A DNA stretch of 64,000 nt from Rhodococcoides fascians NBRC 12155 = LMG 3623 (GTDB lineage Bacteria > Actinomycetota > Actinomycetes > Mycobacteriales > Mycobacteriaceae): assembly GCF_001894785.1 (NCBI RefSeq), contig NZ_BCWW01000010.1:1-64000 (forward strand). The letters are read 5' to 3'. The notes under the pieces were generated by a model. It was not told where the DNA came from. It was given only the letters and a program-made list of their open reading frames with translations, and searched no databases. Shown here one piece after another: positions 1 to 9,329 of the stretch (the first letter of the stretch is position 1; each line of letters begins with the position of its first letter). Made by a program: the position numbers and the translations under genes.

Positions 1-1
1 T

Positions 2-475
2 GTCGCGGGTCGGCAGGTGCGGGCGATTGTGTGTACGCATGGTCACAACGATCATGTGACGGTTGCGCCGCAGTTGTCGGGGGAGTTGGATGCGCCGATT
101 CTGTTGCATCCGGCCGATGATGTGTTGTGGGAGCAGACGCATCCGGGCGTCGGGCATTCGGTGCTCGAGGACGGTCAGCGGATCACCGTCGCGGGGACGG
201 AGATCGTGGCGTTGCATACTCCTGGTCATTCGCCGGGGTCGAGTTGTCTGTATCTGCCCGAGGCCGGGCAGCTGTTCTCCGGCGACACCCTGTTCTCCGG
301 CGGCCCCGGAGCCACGGGCCGCTCCTACTCGGACTTCCCGACGATCATCGGGTCGATCCGGGACCGGTTGTTCACGCTGCCGGCGGAGACAAGGGTGAAC
401 ACCGGCCATGGGGACGGGACCAGCATCGGCGACGAGTCACCGCACTTGGAGGAATGGATTCAACGGCAAAGCTGA
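2..475 (+). CDS. MBL-fold metallo-hydrolase, 5' end cut by window edge
   Basis: This is the C-terminal part of a metallo-beta-lactamase-fold hydrolase of the glyoxalase II-like type. The zinc-binding signature THGHNDH lies near the visible N-terminus, followed by a histidine in HTPGHSPG, the bridging aspartate in FSGDTLF and a late histidine in TGHGDGT. The frame is open to the first base of the window and the strand and helix that normally precede the HxHxDH motif are missing, so the gene almost certainly begins outside the window; the GTG at 17 is probably internal. Family members hydrolyse thioesters or other small esters in the cytoplasm. The exact substrate cannot be told from this fragment. 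Confidence 0.85.
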   Translation, partial: VAGRQVRAIVCTHGHNDHVTVAPQLSGELDAPILLHPADDVLWEQTHPGVGHSVLEDGQRITVAGTEIVALHTPGHSPGSSCLYLPEAGQLFSGDTLFSGGPGATGRSYSDFPTIIGSIRDRLFTLPAETRVNTGHGDGTSIGDESPHLEEWIQRQS

Positions 476-1078
476 CGCGGTTGCAGTCGAAGGGCTGAGG
501 ATGTCGGAAACATCGATGGGCGGCGACTGACAGTAATCCGACTCACCCAGCTATGGGCAAAATTCAACTGCGCCAACATCATCGATGCAAGTTGCCAGAC
601 TTGACCTACCTAACCACCGCACCGCCGCGCAGGCCGATGAGGATTGAGCGCGGGGGAACTCGAGCTCGAGGCGTGGGAAGCGAGGGCTTCGCCCCTCACA
701 CGGTTTTGGACACGGAGGAAGACAACGTCCGCGCCCACGACGCCCAGATCTGTAGCGCAGTTTCGCAGATCACATGACGATTCGCCGACATGATCGTCGC
801 CCACGCATGAGAGCGCGTTCACAACGCCCCTGAGGGTGCGGCTGTGAGCCGTTCTTCCACCTTCGAGAACGAAAACTTGCGTCTGGAGTTTTCGCACAGT
901 CCAGGAGACTTCGCTCTGCCCAAGACTGCAAGTCACATCGCAGTGTGGCTCGCGCGAATGGGCCGGGCCACGTGGTCCAGATATCAAGGTGCAACGCCCT
1001 CAATCGATCACCGCAGCGTTTCCATGCGGATGAACGCACTCCAGATTCGTCAGCGCGATAGCTGTCGCGCCGTCGAGT
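476..1078. other. Intergenic stretch, no gene recognised
   Basis: Several short frames are open here on both strands but none has a recognisable domain, and they overlap each other. A small hairpin (GAGGG at 682-686 with CCCTC at 693-697) followed by a short T run at about 704-707 could end transcription of the upstream hydrolase. The call is weak because the stem is short. Confidence 0.4.
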
Positions 1079-1840
1079 TCACTCGACGCTGGCCTCGAGT
1101 GGTCTTAGTAAAGCGACATCGGAAACAAGGCGGATGTGCTCGGCCATTGCTCGACCGGCCGCCATCGAATCTCTTTGGCGCACTGCTTCGGCGATGCGGC
1201 GGTGGCCTTCGAGCGACGCTTTGGGGCGTTCGGACTGGGACAGTGATTCGATTCGTGTTTCTCGGATTAGTTCGGCGATTTCGCCCATCAGCCGTGCAAG
1301 GAGTGGGGAGTGCGCGGCTTCGGTAATTGCACGATGGAAAAGTTCATCACCAGACACACCCCGGTCGCCTTCGGTAATCTCGGACTCCATCACGGTGAGG
1401 GCACGATCGATTGCAGCCATTTCAGCGTCACTTCTCCGAGTCGCAGCCAGTTCGGCAAGTTTGACCTCGAGAGCCTCACGCGCCTCGATAACTTCCGGCA
1501 GCCTGTCCGCGTGTTCCCGAAGCGCGCGAATCGCCGTATCTCCTACGGGGCGGCGAACGAGGACAGCACCGTCGCCGTGGCGGACGGACAGTATGCCTTG
1601 AACCTCGAGAGCAACGAGCGCTTGACTCAGGGACGCGCGGCTGACTCCGAGTTGACCGGCGAGTTCGCGCTCGGCCGGCAAGCGTTCACCGGGCCTCATG
1701 TCGCGGTCGGCTATGTGTGCGCACAATTGTTCGACAATCATCTCATACAGTCGCGGCCGTGCTACCCGACGTATGTGCTCAGCCACTGTGTCACTCGCTC
1801 TCTGATCCTCTGATTCCACGAGCCTATCGCGTCGACGCAC
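1079..1840 (-). CDS. FadR-type GntR transcriptional regulator
   Basis: A 253-residue regulator of the GntR family, FadR subfamily. An N-terminal winged helix at about residues 30-100 contains the recognition region ERELAGQLGVSRASLSQAL and the wing GDGAVL. A C-terminal FCD ligand-binding domain follows, with the three histidines usually used for metal binding (ELFHRAI, EGHRRIAEAV, MAEHIRLV). It is transcribed divergently from the quinone oxidoreductase that starts at 2108, and the 267-bp gap holds a perfect ACTGACTCAGT palindrome at 1896-1906. It probably represses that neighbour, or itself, in response to a small carboxylic acid; the ligand is unknown. Confidence 0.88.
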   Translation of the reverse strand: MRRRDRLVESEDQRASDTVAEHIRRVARPRLYEMIVEQLCAHIADRDMRPGERLPAERELAGQLGVSRASLSQALVALEVQGILSVRHGDGAVLVRRPVGDTAIRALREHADRLPEVIEAREALEVKLAELAATRRSDAEMAAIDRALTVMESEITEGDRGVSGDELFHRAITEAAHSPLLARLMGEIAELIRETRIESLSQSERPKASLEGHRRIAEAVRQRDSMAAGRAMAEHIRLVSDVALLRPLEASVE

Positions 1841-1895
1841 AAAGTCGCCGACACTTCATGGTTGACAAGCAATCCACTTCACTGATTAGGTTCTT

Positions 1896-1906
1896 ACTGA
1901 CTCAGT
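1896..1906. promoter_or_regulatory. Palindrome, possible GntR operator
   Basis: ACTGACTCAGT is a perfect 11-bp palindrome between the divergent GntR and quinone oxidoreductase genes, followed at once by a second small palindrome ACTAGT (1908-1913). The position fits an operator of the adjacent regulator. This is inferred from symmetry and place only. Confidence 0.4.
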
Positions 1907-2107
1907 GACTAGTCCATTTTGCCACGTGTTGCTCGTGGCAACGCTCAGTGAAGTTCGCACCGGGCAGCAGGCGGTTGCTGTCAGGTTCAGTGGTGCAACA
2001 TCAGCCGACCGACGTCGCCTCGGAGGGAGGACTAGCGTCGGCTCGAAATTAATTCTCGTGCAAGCTGATCCAGATCCGACGTCCACGATCGTTCAGTGAG
2101 GTACACA

Positions 2108-3145
2108 GTGCATGCGGTTTTGCTCACCCAGATCGACGGGGTTATCACCCCATCGTTGTCCGTGATCGACAGACCTGAGCTCGTCGCGGGGAGCGTGCGT
2201 GTCCTAGTTCGCGCCGCTTCAGTCAATCGCGCCGATCTGTTGATCCGTGCTGGCAAGTACATCTCAGCGGCGGGAGGTGGCGAAACCCCTGCCGTTGCTG
2301 GTATCGACGCATGCGGTGACGTCATCGAAGTCGCGCCGGATGTCAGCGGCATAGCCGTCGGCGACCGGGTGATGGCAATGGTGCCCGGTGGCCTCGCCGA
2401 GGAAGTCGTGGTTCCGGCCGCTGCTCTGGTGCCGGTGCCGAGGTCGTGGTCCTACGCCGAGGGAGCCGCTGCGGTTGTGGCATTGATGACGGAGCATAAT
2501 GCCCTCGTCACTGCAGGTCGGCTCCAACCCGGTGAGAGCGTGCTCGTACACGCAGCGCCGGCAGGCGTTGCAACGCAAGCGATCTCGCTTGCGAGAGTAC
2601 TCGGAGCCGGGCGCGTGTACGGCACCGCCCGGTCGGGACTGCACCGAGAGTCGTTGCTGCGACACGGTATCGACGAATTGATCGACGTCACCAAGACCGA
2701 TTTCGCGGATCGTACCGACGAGTTGACGGGTGGGCGGGGAATCGATGTAGTGCTGGACCATGTCGGTGGTCCATATCTCGAGCAGAACTTGCGGGCGGCC
2801 GCCATCGGTGGTCGGATCGTTGGTGTAGGCCGATTGGGTGGCTCCAACGGATCGCTCGATATGGAAGAGCTCGCTCGTAAACGCGTCGAACTCATCGGAG
2901 TGACGTTTCGAACGCGCACCGACACGGACAAGTTCGATATCGCTCGCGCGTTGCGAACGGTCGATCTCGAAGGAAACGCCGACGCACTCCGCCCCGTGGT
3001 CCACGGCATATATCCCTGGCATGAGGTTGCCGAGGTACAGAATCAGTTAGCGGACAACAAGCACGTCGGAAAGCTGGTTCTGGAGGTGCAGAGAGCCGTC
3101 GGGCACCGAGACAGGACAGACTCCGTCCCGACGGCTCGTTCTTAG
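2108..3145 (+). CDS. Zinc-independent quinone oxidoreductase (MDR family)
   Basis: A 345-residue medium-chain dehydrogenase/reductase of the NADPH:quinone oxidoreductase group. The N-terminal GroES-like domain contains the typical VNRADLLIRAGKY segment, and the Rossmann domain has the nucleotide-binding stretch VLVHAAPAGVATQA, a variant of the usual AAxGGVG. The structural-zinc cysteines of alcohol dehydrogenases are absent. GTG at 2108 gives the usual family N-terminus (MHAVLLTQ); an in-frame GTG at 2096 adds four residues. It probably reduces an enone or quinone with NADPH. The divergent GntR gene is its likely regulator. Confidence 0.85.
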   Translation: MHAVLLTQIDGVITPSLSVIDRPELVAGSVRVLVRAASVNRADLLIRAGKYISAAGGGETPAVAGIDACGDVIEVAPDVSGIAVGDRVMAMVPGGLAEEVVVPAAALVPVPRSWSYAEGAAAVVALMTEHNALVTAGRLQPGESVLVHAAPAGVATQAISLARVLGAGRVYGTARSGLHRESLLRHGIDELIDVTKTDFADRTDELTGGRGIDVVLDHVGGPYLEQNLRAAAIGGRIVGVGRLGGSNGSLDMEELARKRVELIGVTFRTRTDTDKFDIARALRTVDLEGNADALRPVVHGIYPWHEVAEVQNQLADNKHVGKLVLEVQRAVGHRDRTDSVPTARS

Positions 3146-3594
3146 ACAAACCCGCTAGCTCGATCTTCCGTCCAGCCCACCCATGTGTGCTCCACGCCAG
3201 ATCTGCAATTTCTTGTCGAGGCGAGGTCTCACTTGATGAGCTGCGCACCCAGCTGCAGGACCTCGCGAAGGCCGCTCACTGAGCACGAGGCCTCGGCCGC
3301 GCAGCCCCTGTCGACAGGTCTTGATGAGCTCAACCCAATCTGACTGCAAACGGTTCGATCGATTCGACTGGACCTCGGCACCGGCCGATCAGATCATCGG
3401 TATTCACTGCTCGAGGAAGTATTCGGTGCAATGCCGATCCATCAAGAGAGAAATTGGAGCTGACGTACGAGCATCTGCGTGAGGTTTGCCGTGCACTTGC
3501 GGCAACAAGCCACCGCGGGCTCGACCCAGGCTGGCAAACCCTCACGTCACGGCCGTATATATCCCTACCTTCTAATCTAGAGAATTGAGGACAC
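3146..3594. other. Intergenic region with structured leader at its 3' end
   Basis: No convincing coding region was found. The last 120 bases carry a large imperfect inverted repeat (3478-3546, listed separately) just upstream of the EamA transporter. The remainder contains short open frames without recognisable domains. Confidence 0.4.
3478..3546 (+). repeat. Nested inverted repeats upstream of EamA transporter
   Basis: CGTGAGGTTTGCC (3478-3490) pairs with GGCAAACCCTCACG (3533-3546) with a single bulged base. Inside it TTGCCG (3486-3491) can instead pair with CGGCAA (3500-3505). The two pairings share bases and cannot form together. The element ends 48 bp before the GTG start of the transporter, so it could be a cis-acting RNA leader or a large operator. 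Confidence 0.5.
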
Positions 3595-4539
3595 GTGGCT
3601 GACAAAGCTCGCTCGACCGCGTCTGGATCCGACCAACGCGCATACCTCAATTTACTTGTCGCCATGGCGCTCTTCGGCACTGGGTTCGTCAGCTCGAAAC
3701 AAGTGGTGGGTGAGATCCCGCATCAAGTAGCGGCCGTCCTACGTTTTGGCGGCGGGGCTTTGATCCTGCTCCTCATAGTTCTTGCCATGTCTCGGCGTGG
3801 CTTCACCCTCAGTCGTGGCGCGGCAATCCGTGCCGGCGCAGTCGGACTGTTAGGGGTATTCGCTTACAACGTCTTCTTTTTCTGGGGGTTATCGCTCGCG
3901 CCCGCGCTCGACGGCACGGTGATCGTCCCGGTCATGAGCCCCGTGATAACAACCACCTTCATGGTGATCACTGGCCGTGAACAAGCTTCAGGGATGCGAA
4001 TTACGGGGCTGATACTGGCGGTGTGTGGGGCGATCCTGTTCTTCGTCTGCGTCGGAGGTGCCAACGCTGGGCTCAGCGACTCGCGGCTGGGAGGTGATGC
4101 GGTCTTCCTTGCAGCAGCGGCCTGCTGGGCCGCCTACACGATTACGTCCAAGAACGTCTTGAAGGGAACCGACCCACTTCAGGCTACGGCGGTGGGCACG
4201 GCGGTAGGAGCTCTCGCGCTGGCAGTTCTCGCTGCACCCGCCATTCCGGATGTTGAATGGAGCGCTGTGTCCTCGACATCATGGTTGAATATCGCCTACC
4301 TTGCGATCGGACCGACCGTCTTGGCATACCTGTTCTACTTTCGAGGATTGCGTCACGTCAGACCGACCACCGCGACTATCTTGATGTTCGCTACACCTAT
4401 CTTCGGATCTGTCTGTGCCGTGGTGTTTTTGGGCGAGACATTTACGGGCCCGCAGTTATGCGCCGCGATAGTAACTGTGGCTGGCGCTCTTTTGGCGGTC
4501 ACCGATCGACGCCTCCCGTCTATTCGTCGGCGGCGTTGA
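3595..4539 (+). CDS. EamA-family (DMT superfamily) transporter
   Basis: A 314-residue inner-membrane protein made of two EamA repeats, about ten hydrophobic helices in all. The N-terminal repeat begins YLNLLVAMALFGTGFVSSK, and the second has the usual ACWAAYTITSKN and FYFRGLRHVRPTTATILMFATP segments. Family members export amino acids, nucleosides or other small metabolites using the proton gradient. GTG at 3595 is preceded by GAGG at suitable spacing. The gene stands alone behind a structured leader (3478-3546), which suggests control by RNA structure or by a repressor. Substrate unknown. Confidence 0.88.
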   Translation: MADKARSTASGSDQRAYLNLLVAMALFGTGFVSSKQVVGEIPHQVAAVLRFGGGALILLLIVLAMSRRGFTLSRGAAIRAGAVGLLGVFAYNVFFFWGLSLAPALDGTVIVPVMSPVITTTFMVITGREQASGMRITGLILAVCGAILFFVCVGGANAGLSDSRLGGDAVFLAAAACWAAYTITSKNVLKGTDPLQATAVGTAVGALALAVLAAPAIPDVEWSAVSSTSWLNIAYLAIGPTVLAYLFYFRGLRHVRPTTATILMFATPIFGSVCAVVFLGETFTGPQLCAAIVTVAGALLAVTDRRLPSIRRRR

Positions 4540-5109
4540 TCGTCTGGAATTGGTTGTTAAGCTCTCGTACGCCTGGGGTGTGCCTCCATTCGTCGATGAG
4601 CAGATGTGGGAGCAAATCTAGGATGTAGCCAATCCTGCGGTTTCAGCGCGAGCCAGCACTGATGCCTGCGGTATGAGAGCGCCCTAAGGCCCTGTCCCCG
4701 TGCGCCACCGTGGACAAGGGCAGCTGGAGACTGGGTGTCTCACGGACAATCAGGCACTTCTGTAAAGGCGAGCATTGACACGCTACGAGAAGAGACAGAA
4801 ACATGCACAGAGAATCGATGTCAGACAAACGTCAGCTGAGCCTCATCGACACGAACTCCAGTGGCCCGCACCCTGCGCGGAGACTGAGCTACCTTCGTGT
4901 GCAGTAGCGGCGGGGGAGTGGGGTCGACCATCACGAGGCTAGCACCCGCGCGGCGCACCAATTGAGCTCGAACCCAAGACCGCTCGACGGCGGGGGCTCG
5001 GCCGATCGTCGAATCGGCCTCGCGCCATTGCGATTTCCAGCCAGTCGACCCCGGTGTCGGAGCGCCCAACGCCCGGTCGGTCAACCGATCCAGAAGCTGG
5101 TCGAGCGTT
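4540..5109. other. Gap with one doubtful ORF
   Basis: Apart from the doubtful minus-strand frame at 4821-5084 (listed separately) I see no gene, repeat or strong terminator between the EamA transporter and the WhiB gene. Confidence 0.4.
4821..5084 (-). CDS. Doubtful small ORF behind whiB
   Basis: An 87-codon frame starting with TTG lies downstream of the WhiB gene on the same strand. The frame stays open upstream into the 3' end of the WhiB gene but has no ATG or GTG start, and no ribosome binding site is evident. I recognise no domain. The end of the protein is rich in Arg, Val and Pro. It may be a decayed gene or chance open frame. Confidence 0.2.
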   Translation of the reverse strand: MTDRALGAPTPGSTGWKSQWREADSTIGRAPAVERSWVRAQLVRRAGASLVMVDPTPPPLLHTKVAQSPRRVRATGVRVDEAQLTFV

Positions 5110-5418
5110 TCAGATTCCGTCGTCCGAGCTACTTTGACGGCTACCCAACAGACGCAAACGCTCCTGGGCAGTCATTCCGCCCCAAACTCCGTGCGCCTCG
5201 TGCGTGTTGAGTGCATACTGACGACAACGGCCGATAACCGGACATACAGAACAAATCCGTTTCGCATCGCGCTCACGTAGCGCGCGGGCGTACCCGCCGA
5301 TACCGGTGGGCGGGAAGAACATGCTGGCGGGCATCGCGTGACACGCCGCATCCATTTGCCATTCCCATTCTTCGCATTTCGGAGGTGGGAGTACGAGTGT
5401 GGGAAAGACCTTTCGCAT
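5110..5418 (-). CDS. WhiB-family iron-sulfur transcription factor
   Basis: A WhiB-like protein of about 102 residues. The four cluster-binding cysteines are present: one in DAACHAMP, two in ICSVC and one in VIGRC, giving the C-Xn-CXXC-X5-C pattern that holds a 4Fe-4S cluster. The family turn GVWGGM and a basic tail (QERLRLLGSR) follow, the latter for DNA contact. WhiB proteins bind the primary sigma factor and respond to redox or nitric oxide. ATG at 5418 has AAGGA upstream; the in-frame ATG at 5430 has its purine run directly against the codon and is less likely. It stands alone and resembles the second WhiB at 60574 in the WEWQ motif. Confidence 0.92.
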   Translation of the reverse strand: MRKVFPTLVLPPPKCEEWEWQMDAACHAMPASMFFPPTGIGGYARALRERDAKRICSVCPVIGRCRQYALNTHEAHGVWGGMTAQERLRLLGSRQSSSDDGI

Positions 5419-6103
5419 CTTCAGTGTCATCCTTCGTTCGTAAACATCAACCCGACGTTCAGCAATTGGTTACGTTTGTACGGCGGCTACCCGCGGAGAC
5501 TGTTGGTCCAGTACTGCATCCAAGTGGTTTGAATTGCGGTGATGCAACGGTATTCGTCTCGTGAGATTTTGATCAAGGAGCAGGTTACTAGCGTCATTTT
5601 CAGCGCGGTCCACTCCGCAGCACGTTCTCTGCCGGTGACGTGCATCAGCGGCTTCGGCACCGTGGAGCGGCGAGCTGTCCGCCGCCGAGCGCATGGGTGA
5701 GTCGCTGGACGGTATCCGCAGCCACAGTAAGAACGGCCTGGCTCGCCGCCGACGGTTCTGCGCGGGCTCATATCAATGTTTGGCCACGGCACGGTTTCTT
5801 CGGCGACTCTGTGGAAGCATCCCACGCCAACGGCTGACTCGCACTCCGAAATCAATGCGGGTAACGGGCCGCGGGGACGCAACGCCGAGCAGAGAAAGGG
5901 GACTACAGACTACGTTTCTCACCCCCGGGTTACCTGCCACCGAGAAGCGTTGTGGTGCAACAGGTATCAACTTTGCGATCCGCCAGAGAGTCGATACTCA
6001 CTCGGGTTAATTCGCGGTGCAGTGGGATACTCCAATTGCCATCCCGATGAGGCGCGAACAGGAGGTTCGCTATCGGAATGACGACCTGGCTGATGGCTCC
6101 GCC
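5419..6103. other. Intergenic stretch, nothing recognised
   Basis: About 680 bp between the WhiB gene and the FAH-family gene, which both read leftwards. Overlapping short frames occur on both strands without recognisable domains, clear start signals or strong hairpins. It presumably holds the WhiB promoter. Confidence 0.4.
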
Positions 6104-6940
6104 TCAACGCGCGGACGAGCCCACGATAGGAGTCACAAGAGTTCCGAGTCTGTCGATTTCGACCTCGACGGTGTCGCCGTCGTTCAAAAGCCACGGGGGG
6201 TTTCTCACGTAGCCAACTCCCGCGGGCGTACCAGTGGCGATTACGTCACCAGGGTTGAGGGTCAAGGTACGGCTGATAAGAGACAGAACGTCGCCCAGCT
6301 CGAAAATGTGGTCTCGCGTATTGCCGTCTTGCACGATGGATCCGTTGACACGGGTCATAACCCGGAGTCCGTCGCGGAGGTCTCCAACCTCGTCCGAAGT
6401 GACCAGTGGGCCCATCGGACCGGTTCTGTCACCATTCTTGCCCAAGGTCCACTGAGCAGTGAGTTTTTGAGCTTTCCTGGCAGTCAGGTCGTTGAATGTC
6501 GAGTAGCCCAGAACAGCAGCACGAGCGGTATCCGCGTCGACGTCACACAAAGTGGAACCCACGTACGCGGCGACCTCGCCCTCCCAGTCGAGGCCGGCTT
6601 CGTCGGCCGGCACCGGGGCGGACACTCCACCGGCCGTCAACGACGAGGTCCATCGTCCGAACAAAGTCGGGTAGTCGGGTACGTTGAATGATCCTTCCGC
6701 GGCATGTTCGCGGTAGTTGAGACCGATGCAGACGACACGAGCTGATTCGGGTACTGGCGGCACCAGTTGGACCGAGTTGAGAGGTAGGCGTACATCGGTG
6801 ACGTCATGCGCCTTGGCTGTCCACGCGCGCGGGTTGGTCCAAAAGGTTTTGAGATCCGTGATGGGTTGAACACTGTCGTCATCCAGTCGCCCCACCGTGA
6901 CGCCGACGTCCCCTGTCAACCTGAAGCCCACAATTTTCAT
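6104..6940 (-). CDS. Fumarylacetoacetate hydrolase-family protein
   Basis: A 278-residue protein of the FAH superfamily, whose members cleave C-C bonds in acylpyruvates or decarboxylate/isomerise ring-cleavage products of aromatic pathways. A short N-terminal domain is followed by the catalytic domain from about residue 65, marked by VCIGLNYREHAAE, the metal-site acid run DWEGEVA, the FNDLTAR segment and the late GDVIATGTPAGVGY signature. The key acidic ligands (E in WEGE, D in NDLTAR) appear present. It is likely cotranscribed after the hydrolase starting at 7817. Its place beside a monooxygenase cluster suggests a role in late steps of aromatic or cyclic-compound breakdown. Confidence 0.9.
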   Translation of the reverse strand: MKIVGFRLTGDVGVTVGRLDDDSVQPITDLKTFWTNPRAWTAKAHDVTDVRLPLNSVQLVPPVPESARVVCIGLNYREHAAEGSFNVPDYPTLFGRWTSSLTAGGVSAPVPADEAGLDWEGEVAAYVGSTLCDVDADTARAAVLGYSTFNDLTARKAQKLTAQWTLGKNGDRTGPMGPLVTSDEVGDLRDGLRVMTRVNGSIVQDGNTRDHIFELGDVLSLISRTLTLNPGDVIATGTPAGVGYVRNPPWLLNDGDTVEVEIDRLGTLVTPIVGSSAR

Positions 6941-6986
6941 GACTCTGCTTCCGTTTTGTGATGAGTAGCTTTGCCGGGTGTGACGG

Positions 6987-7817
6987 TCAGACGGCTGTTT
7001 GGAGATGGGAAGAAAGGAAAGCCGACGTCAGTGCAAGGTGATCAGGTCGGTCGAAATTAGGGTCTTCATGCCCGCATCCTCCAAGGAGGACGAGCGTCGA
7101 TTCGGCACCGGCTCGAACGAGCGCGTCGTGCAGCGCAATACTTTCGCTCGCTGGAAGGACGCGGTCGCGGTCGCCGTGCGCGATGAGAAAAGGCGGTGCG
7201 TCTGCCGTAACTCGAGCCAGAGGACTGGCGGCTCGCACCGTCTCCGCAATCGATTCGACGTCCTCCACACCGAATAGAGCCCCCTCGACAGGTGGGTTGA
7301 GAATCTCCTTCTCGAGCCAAGTTAGGCGCGAGTTCACCACGAGATCGGACTGTCCGAACCAGTGCACCGCGGCGTCGACGGCAGTCGACTGGTCGAGGTG
7401 GTCACCTACACGACCTTCGAAGGCGGGGTCATTTGGTGTCAACGCTGCCAGGCTTGTGAGGTACGCACCGGCAGATGCTCCCCAGACTCCGATCTTGTCG
7501 GTCGACAGTCCTAGTTCCGACCCGCGAGCACGCAACCAACGAATGGCTGCTTTCGTGTCGTGAATCTGAGCGGGGTAAATCTGGTCAGTGACTAGACGAT
7601 AGTTCGCCGAGGCCACCGCTACCCCGCGAGCGGCGAAGGCGCGCAATCGCTCGTCTGCACCGTCGGATTTGTCTCCAACCCGCCAGCCACCACCGTGGAG
7701 GTACAGCACAACTGGAACAGATTCCGATTCGGATTCGGGTCTGTACAGGTCGAGACTCAAGGCTAAGCCGTCGACGACGGCGTAGGTGATATCTAGCGTT
7801 ACGTGCACAGTCTTCAT
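6987..7817 (-). CDS. Alpha/beta hydrolase (BD-FAE/HSL-like esterase)
   Basis: A 276-residue alpha/beta hydrolase. It has the oxyanion-hole motif YLHGGGW, the nucleophile elbow GASAG (serine), an acid in HGDRDRVLPA and a terminal histidine in GGCGHEDPNFD, so the full Ser-Asp-His triad is visible. No signal peptide is seen with the chosen start. ATG at 7817 is preceded by AAAGGGA, while a longer in-frame start at 7979 would add 54 residues of low-complexity, non-family sequence. It lies 46 bp upstream of the FAH gene and is probably in the same transcript. A cytosolic esterase, lactonase or amide hydrolase role is likely; kynurenine-formamidase-like enzymes share this fold. Confidence 0.88.
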   Translation of the reverse strand: MKTVHVTLDITYAVVDGLALSLDLYRPESESESVPVVLYLHGGGWRVGDKSDGADERLRAFAARGVAVASANYRLVTDQIYPAQIHDTKAAIRWLRARGSELGLSTDKIGVWGASAGAYLTSLAALTPNDPAFEGRVGDHLDQSTAVDAAVHWFGQSDLVVNSRLTWLEKEILNPPVEGALFGVEDVESIAETVRAASPLARVTADAPPFLIAHGDRDRVLPASESIALHDALVRAGAESTLVLLGGCGHEDPNFDRPDHLALTSAFLSSHLQTAV

Positions 7818-8798
7818 GTGTATCCCTTTCGACGTGGACAAACAGGTCACGATCCAGAGTCCGCAGGCGCAGCCGCAGGAGCGTCGATGGACTTCGACAC
7901 TGCCACGCGTCCTACGGCCTGCTATCTGGAAACTTGAGCAGGTTGCAGAAGATGCATCACAGTTCGCGCCACTCAGCAATCCACGATGAAACCGTTACGG
8001 TGAGGTGTGAGGACTGTTCTACGGGCCTGGGACGTCACTGACTGCTGAATCTCCGATGCTTCCCGCGGAGAGCCACGGTCCGCTCGTCACCCAACGTGCC
8101 GCGTTCCCCTGCCGGCTTTTGCAACCTGCCTCAAGGCTACATCAAACCTACTAACCCTTCGACTGTTTAGGCATTTAAGCCGGTTCAGCGATCCGATGGT
8201 CGTAGTCATAGGTCAGCTGCAGGGCGCCCGCCTACCCGCCCCGTCGATTTTCGACGCGTCGGCAGTCCGCTACCCGCGGACCGCGGATTCAACGGTGCAG
8301 AAGGACCCTGTGCTGGCCAGCGACCTTGAACCGGTGAACCGGCCTGCCCGTCGAGTATGCGCCTTGGCAACCGCATCCCTAGGTCGATCGAACGAGGCCT
8401 TGACGTTTTCTGCCGTAAGGGTGAAGCTGTCTATGCGAAAGGTTCGCCTGTTTACTCGCCGTGCAATCGAAAGCCTGTTCCAGCCGATGGAAGTGAGACC
8501 TGCAATGACATGTTTCGCCCGACCCCGTTCCATGGCACCGATGCAGCACAGTCGTCTCTTTGCTGCCGCGCGGGACAGCTGCACTAGTCAGGCCAAAAAG
8601 CCGCGCTTACAGGCGCATTGATGTACTTCTCGGGTGTCATCGCCAACGCAACCGTTCGTCAGCTGACGCTCAGCAGGCGGGGCTGCGTGGCAATGACAGC
8701 CGAATCGATCAGTGTCAGTGCTTCACCTCGACCTTGTTAGGTCCGAAACATTGAAAGTTCGCGTATTGCCACCCATCATCACAAAGGAGATTGAGCCA
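7818..8798. other. Divergent intergenic region of about 1 kb, no gene recognised
   Basis: This region separates the leftward hydrolase/FAH pair from the rightward NTF2/cyclase genes and should hold both promoters. Open frames such as 8196-8621 have opposite-strand competitors and no recognisable domain. A short direct repeat of AACCGG occurs near 8330-8341. I see no strong palindrome or terminator. Confidence 0.35.
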
Positions 8799-9236
8799 GT
8801 GAACGACACCAGCCTGAACGACGCGCGAGTCGAGGATCGCTGTCTGATTACTGCCGTTATGCATCGGTATTGCAACCTGGCCAGAGAAAATGCCGACTTC
8901 GCGGGGATGAGCGTTCTGTATACGGAGAACGCACGAATTCGCCTTCCAGACGGGACAGTGGTGGGGCCGACACAAATGGGTGAGGTGGTCAAGGGTGATG
9001 AAGCCAAGTACATCCGCCATCACGCGACCACTCTCGATATCGAATTCGCCAACGCTACCGAAGCCGTCGTGACGACGATGTTTCTCGCAATCACGAACGA
9101 GGCGGTACCCGACCACTGGGGCCGGTGGGACGACAAGTTCGTCAAGCAGGACGACGGTCGCTGGCTCATCGACGAGCGCGCGCTCATGGTTGAGGGCGCG
9201 AACCCCGATGGTTGGCTAGCTCGCGTTTACCAGTAA
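8799..9236 (+). CDS. SnoaL/NTF2-like fold protein
   Basis: A 145-residue protein of the SnoaL-like (NTF2 superfamily) cone fold. The pattern is typical: an N-terminal helix with ITAVMHRYCNLARENADFAGMSVLY, then TENARIRLPDGTVV, a central HHATTLDIEF strand and a C-terminal WRLIDERAL-like strand (GRWLIDERALMV). Such proteins act as small isomerases, dehydratases or dioxygenase beta-like subunits, or as binding proteins. GTG at 8799 follows AAAGGAGA at ideal spacing, which decides the start over the longer in-frame start at 8712. It heads the rightward set with the cyclase and cupin. Exact reaction unknown. Confidence 0.82.
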   Translation: MNDTSLNDARVEDRCLITAVMHRYCNLARENADFAGMSVLYTENARIRLPDGTVVGPTQMGEVVKGDEAKYIRHHATTLDIEFANATEAVVTTMFLAITNEAVPDHWGRWDDKFVKQDDGRWLIDERALMVEGANPDGWLARVYQ

Positions 9237-9329
9237 CGGATTGCACCCTGAGATTTTCCAATCTCGGTTCTTTTCAGCCAGCTTCTCGTGTCAACAGACC
9301 AAGCAATACCAACCAAAGAGTGAGAGATA

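Noticed and set aside
844..1326. A 160-codon plus-strand frame
   Set aside because: Its second half is opposite the GntR gene and its composition is typical of non-coding sequence.
6017..6691. A 224-codon plus-strand frame
   Set aside because: It lies opposite the FAH-family gene, whose motifs are unmistakable. The frame has no domain and reflects high-GC codon bias.
8196..8621. A 141-codon frame in the divergent gap
   Set aside because: Arg/Ser-rich composition, competing frame on the other strand, no domain and no ribosome binding site.
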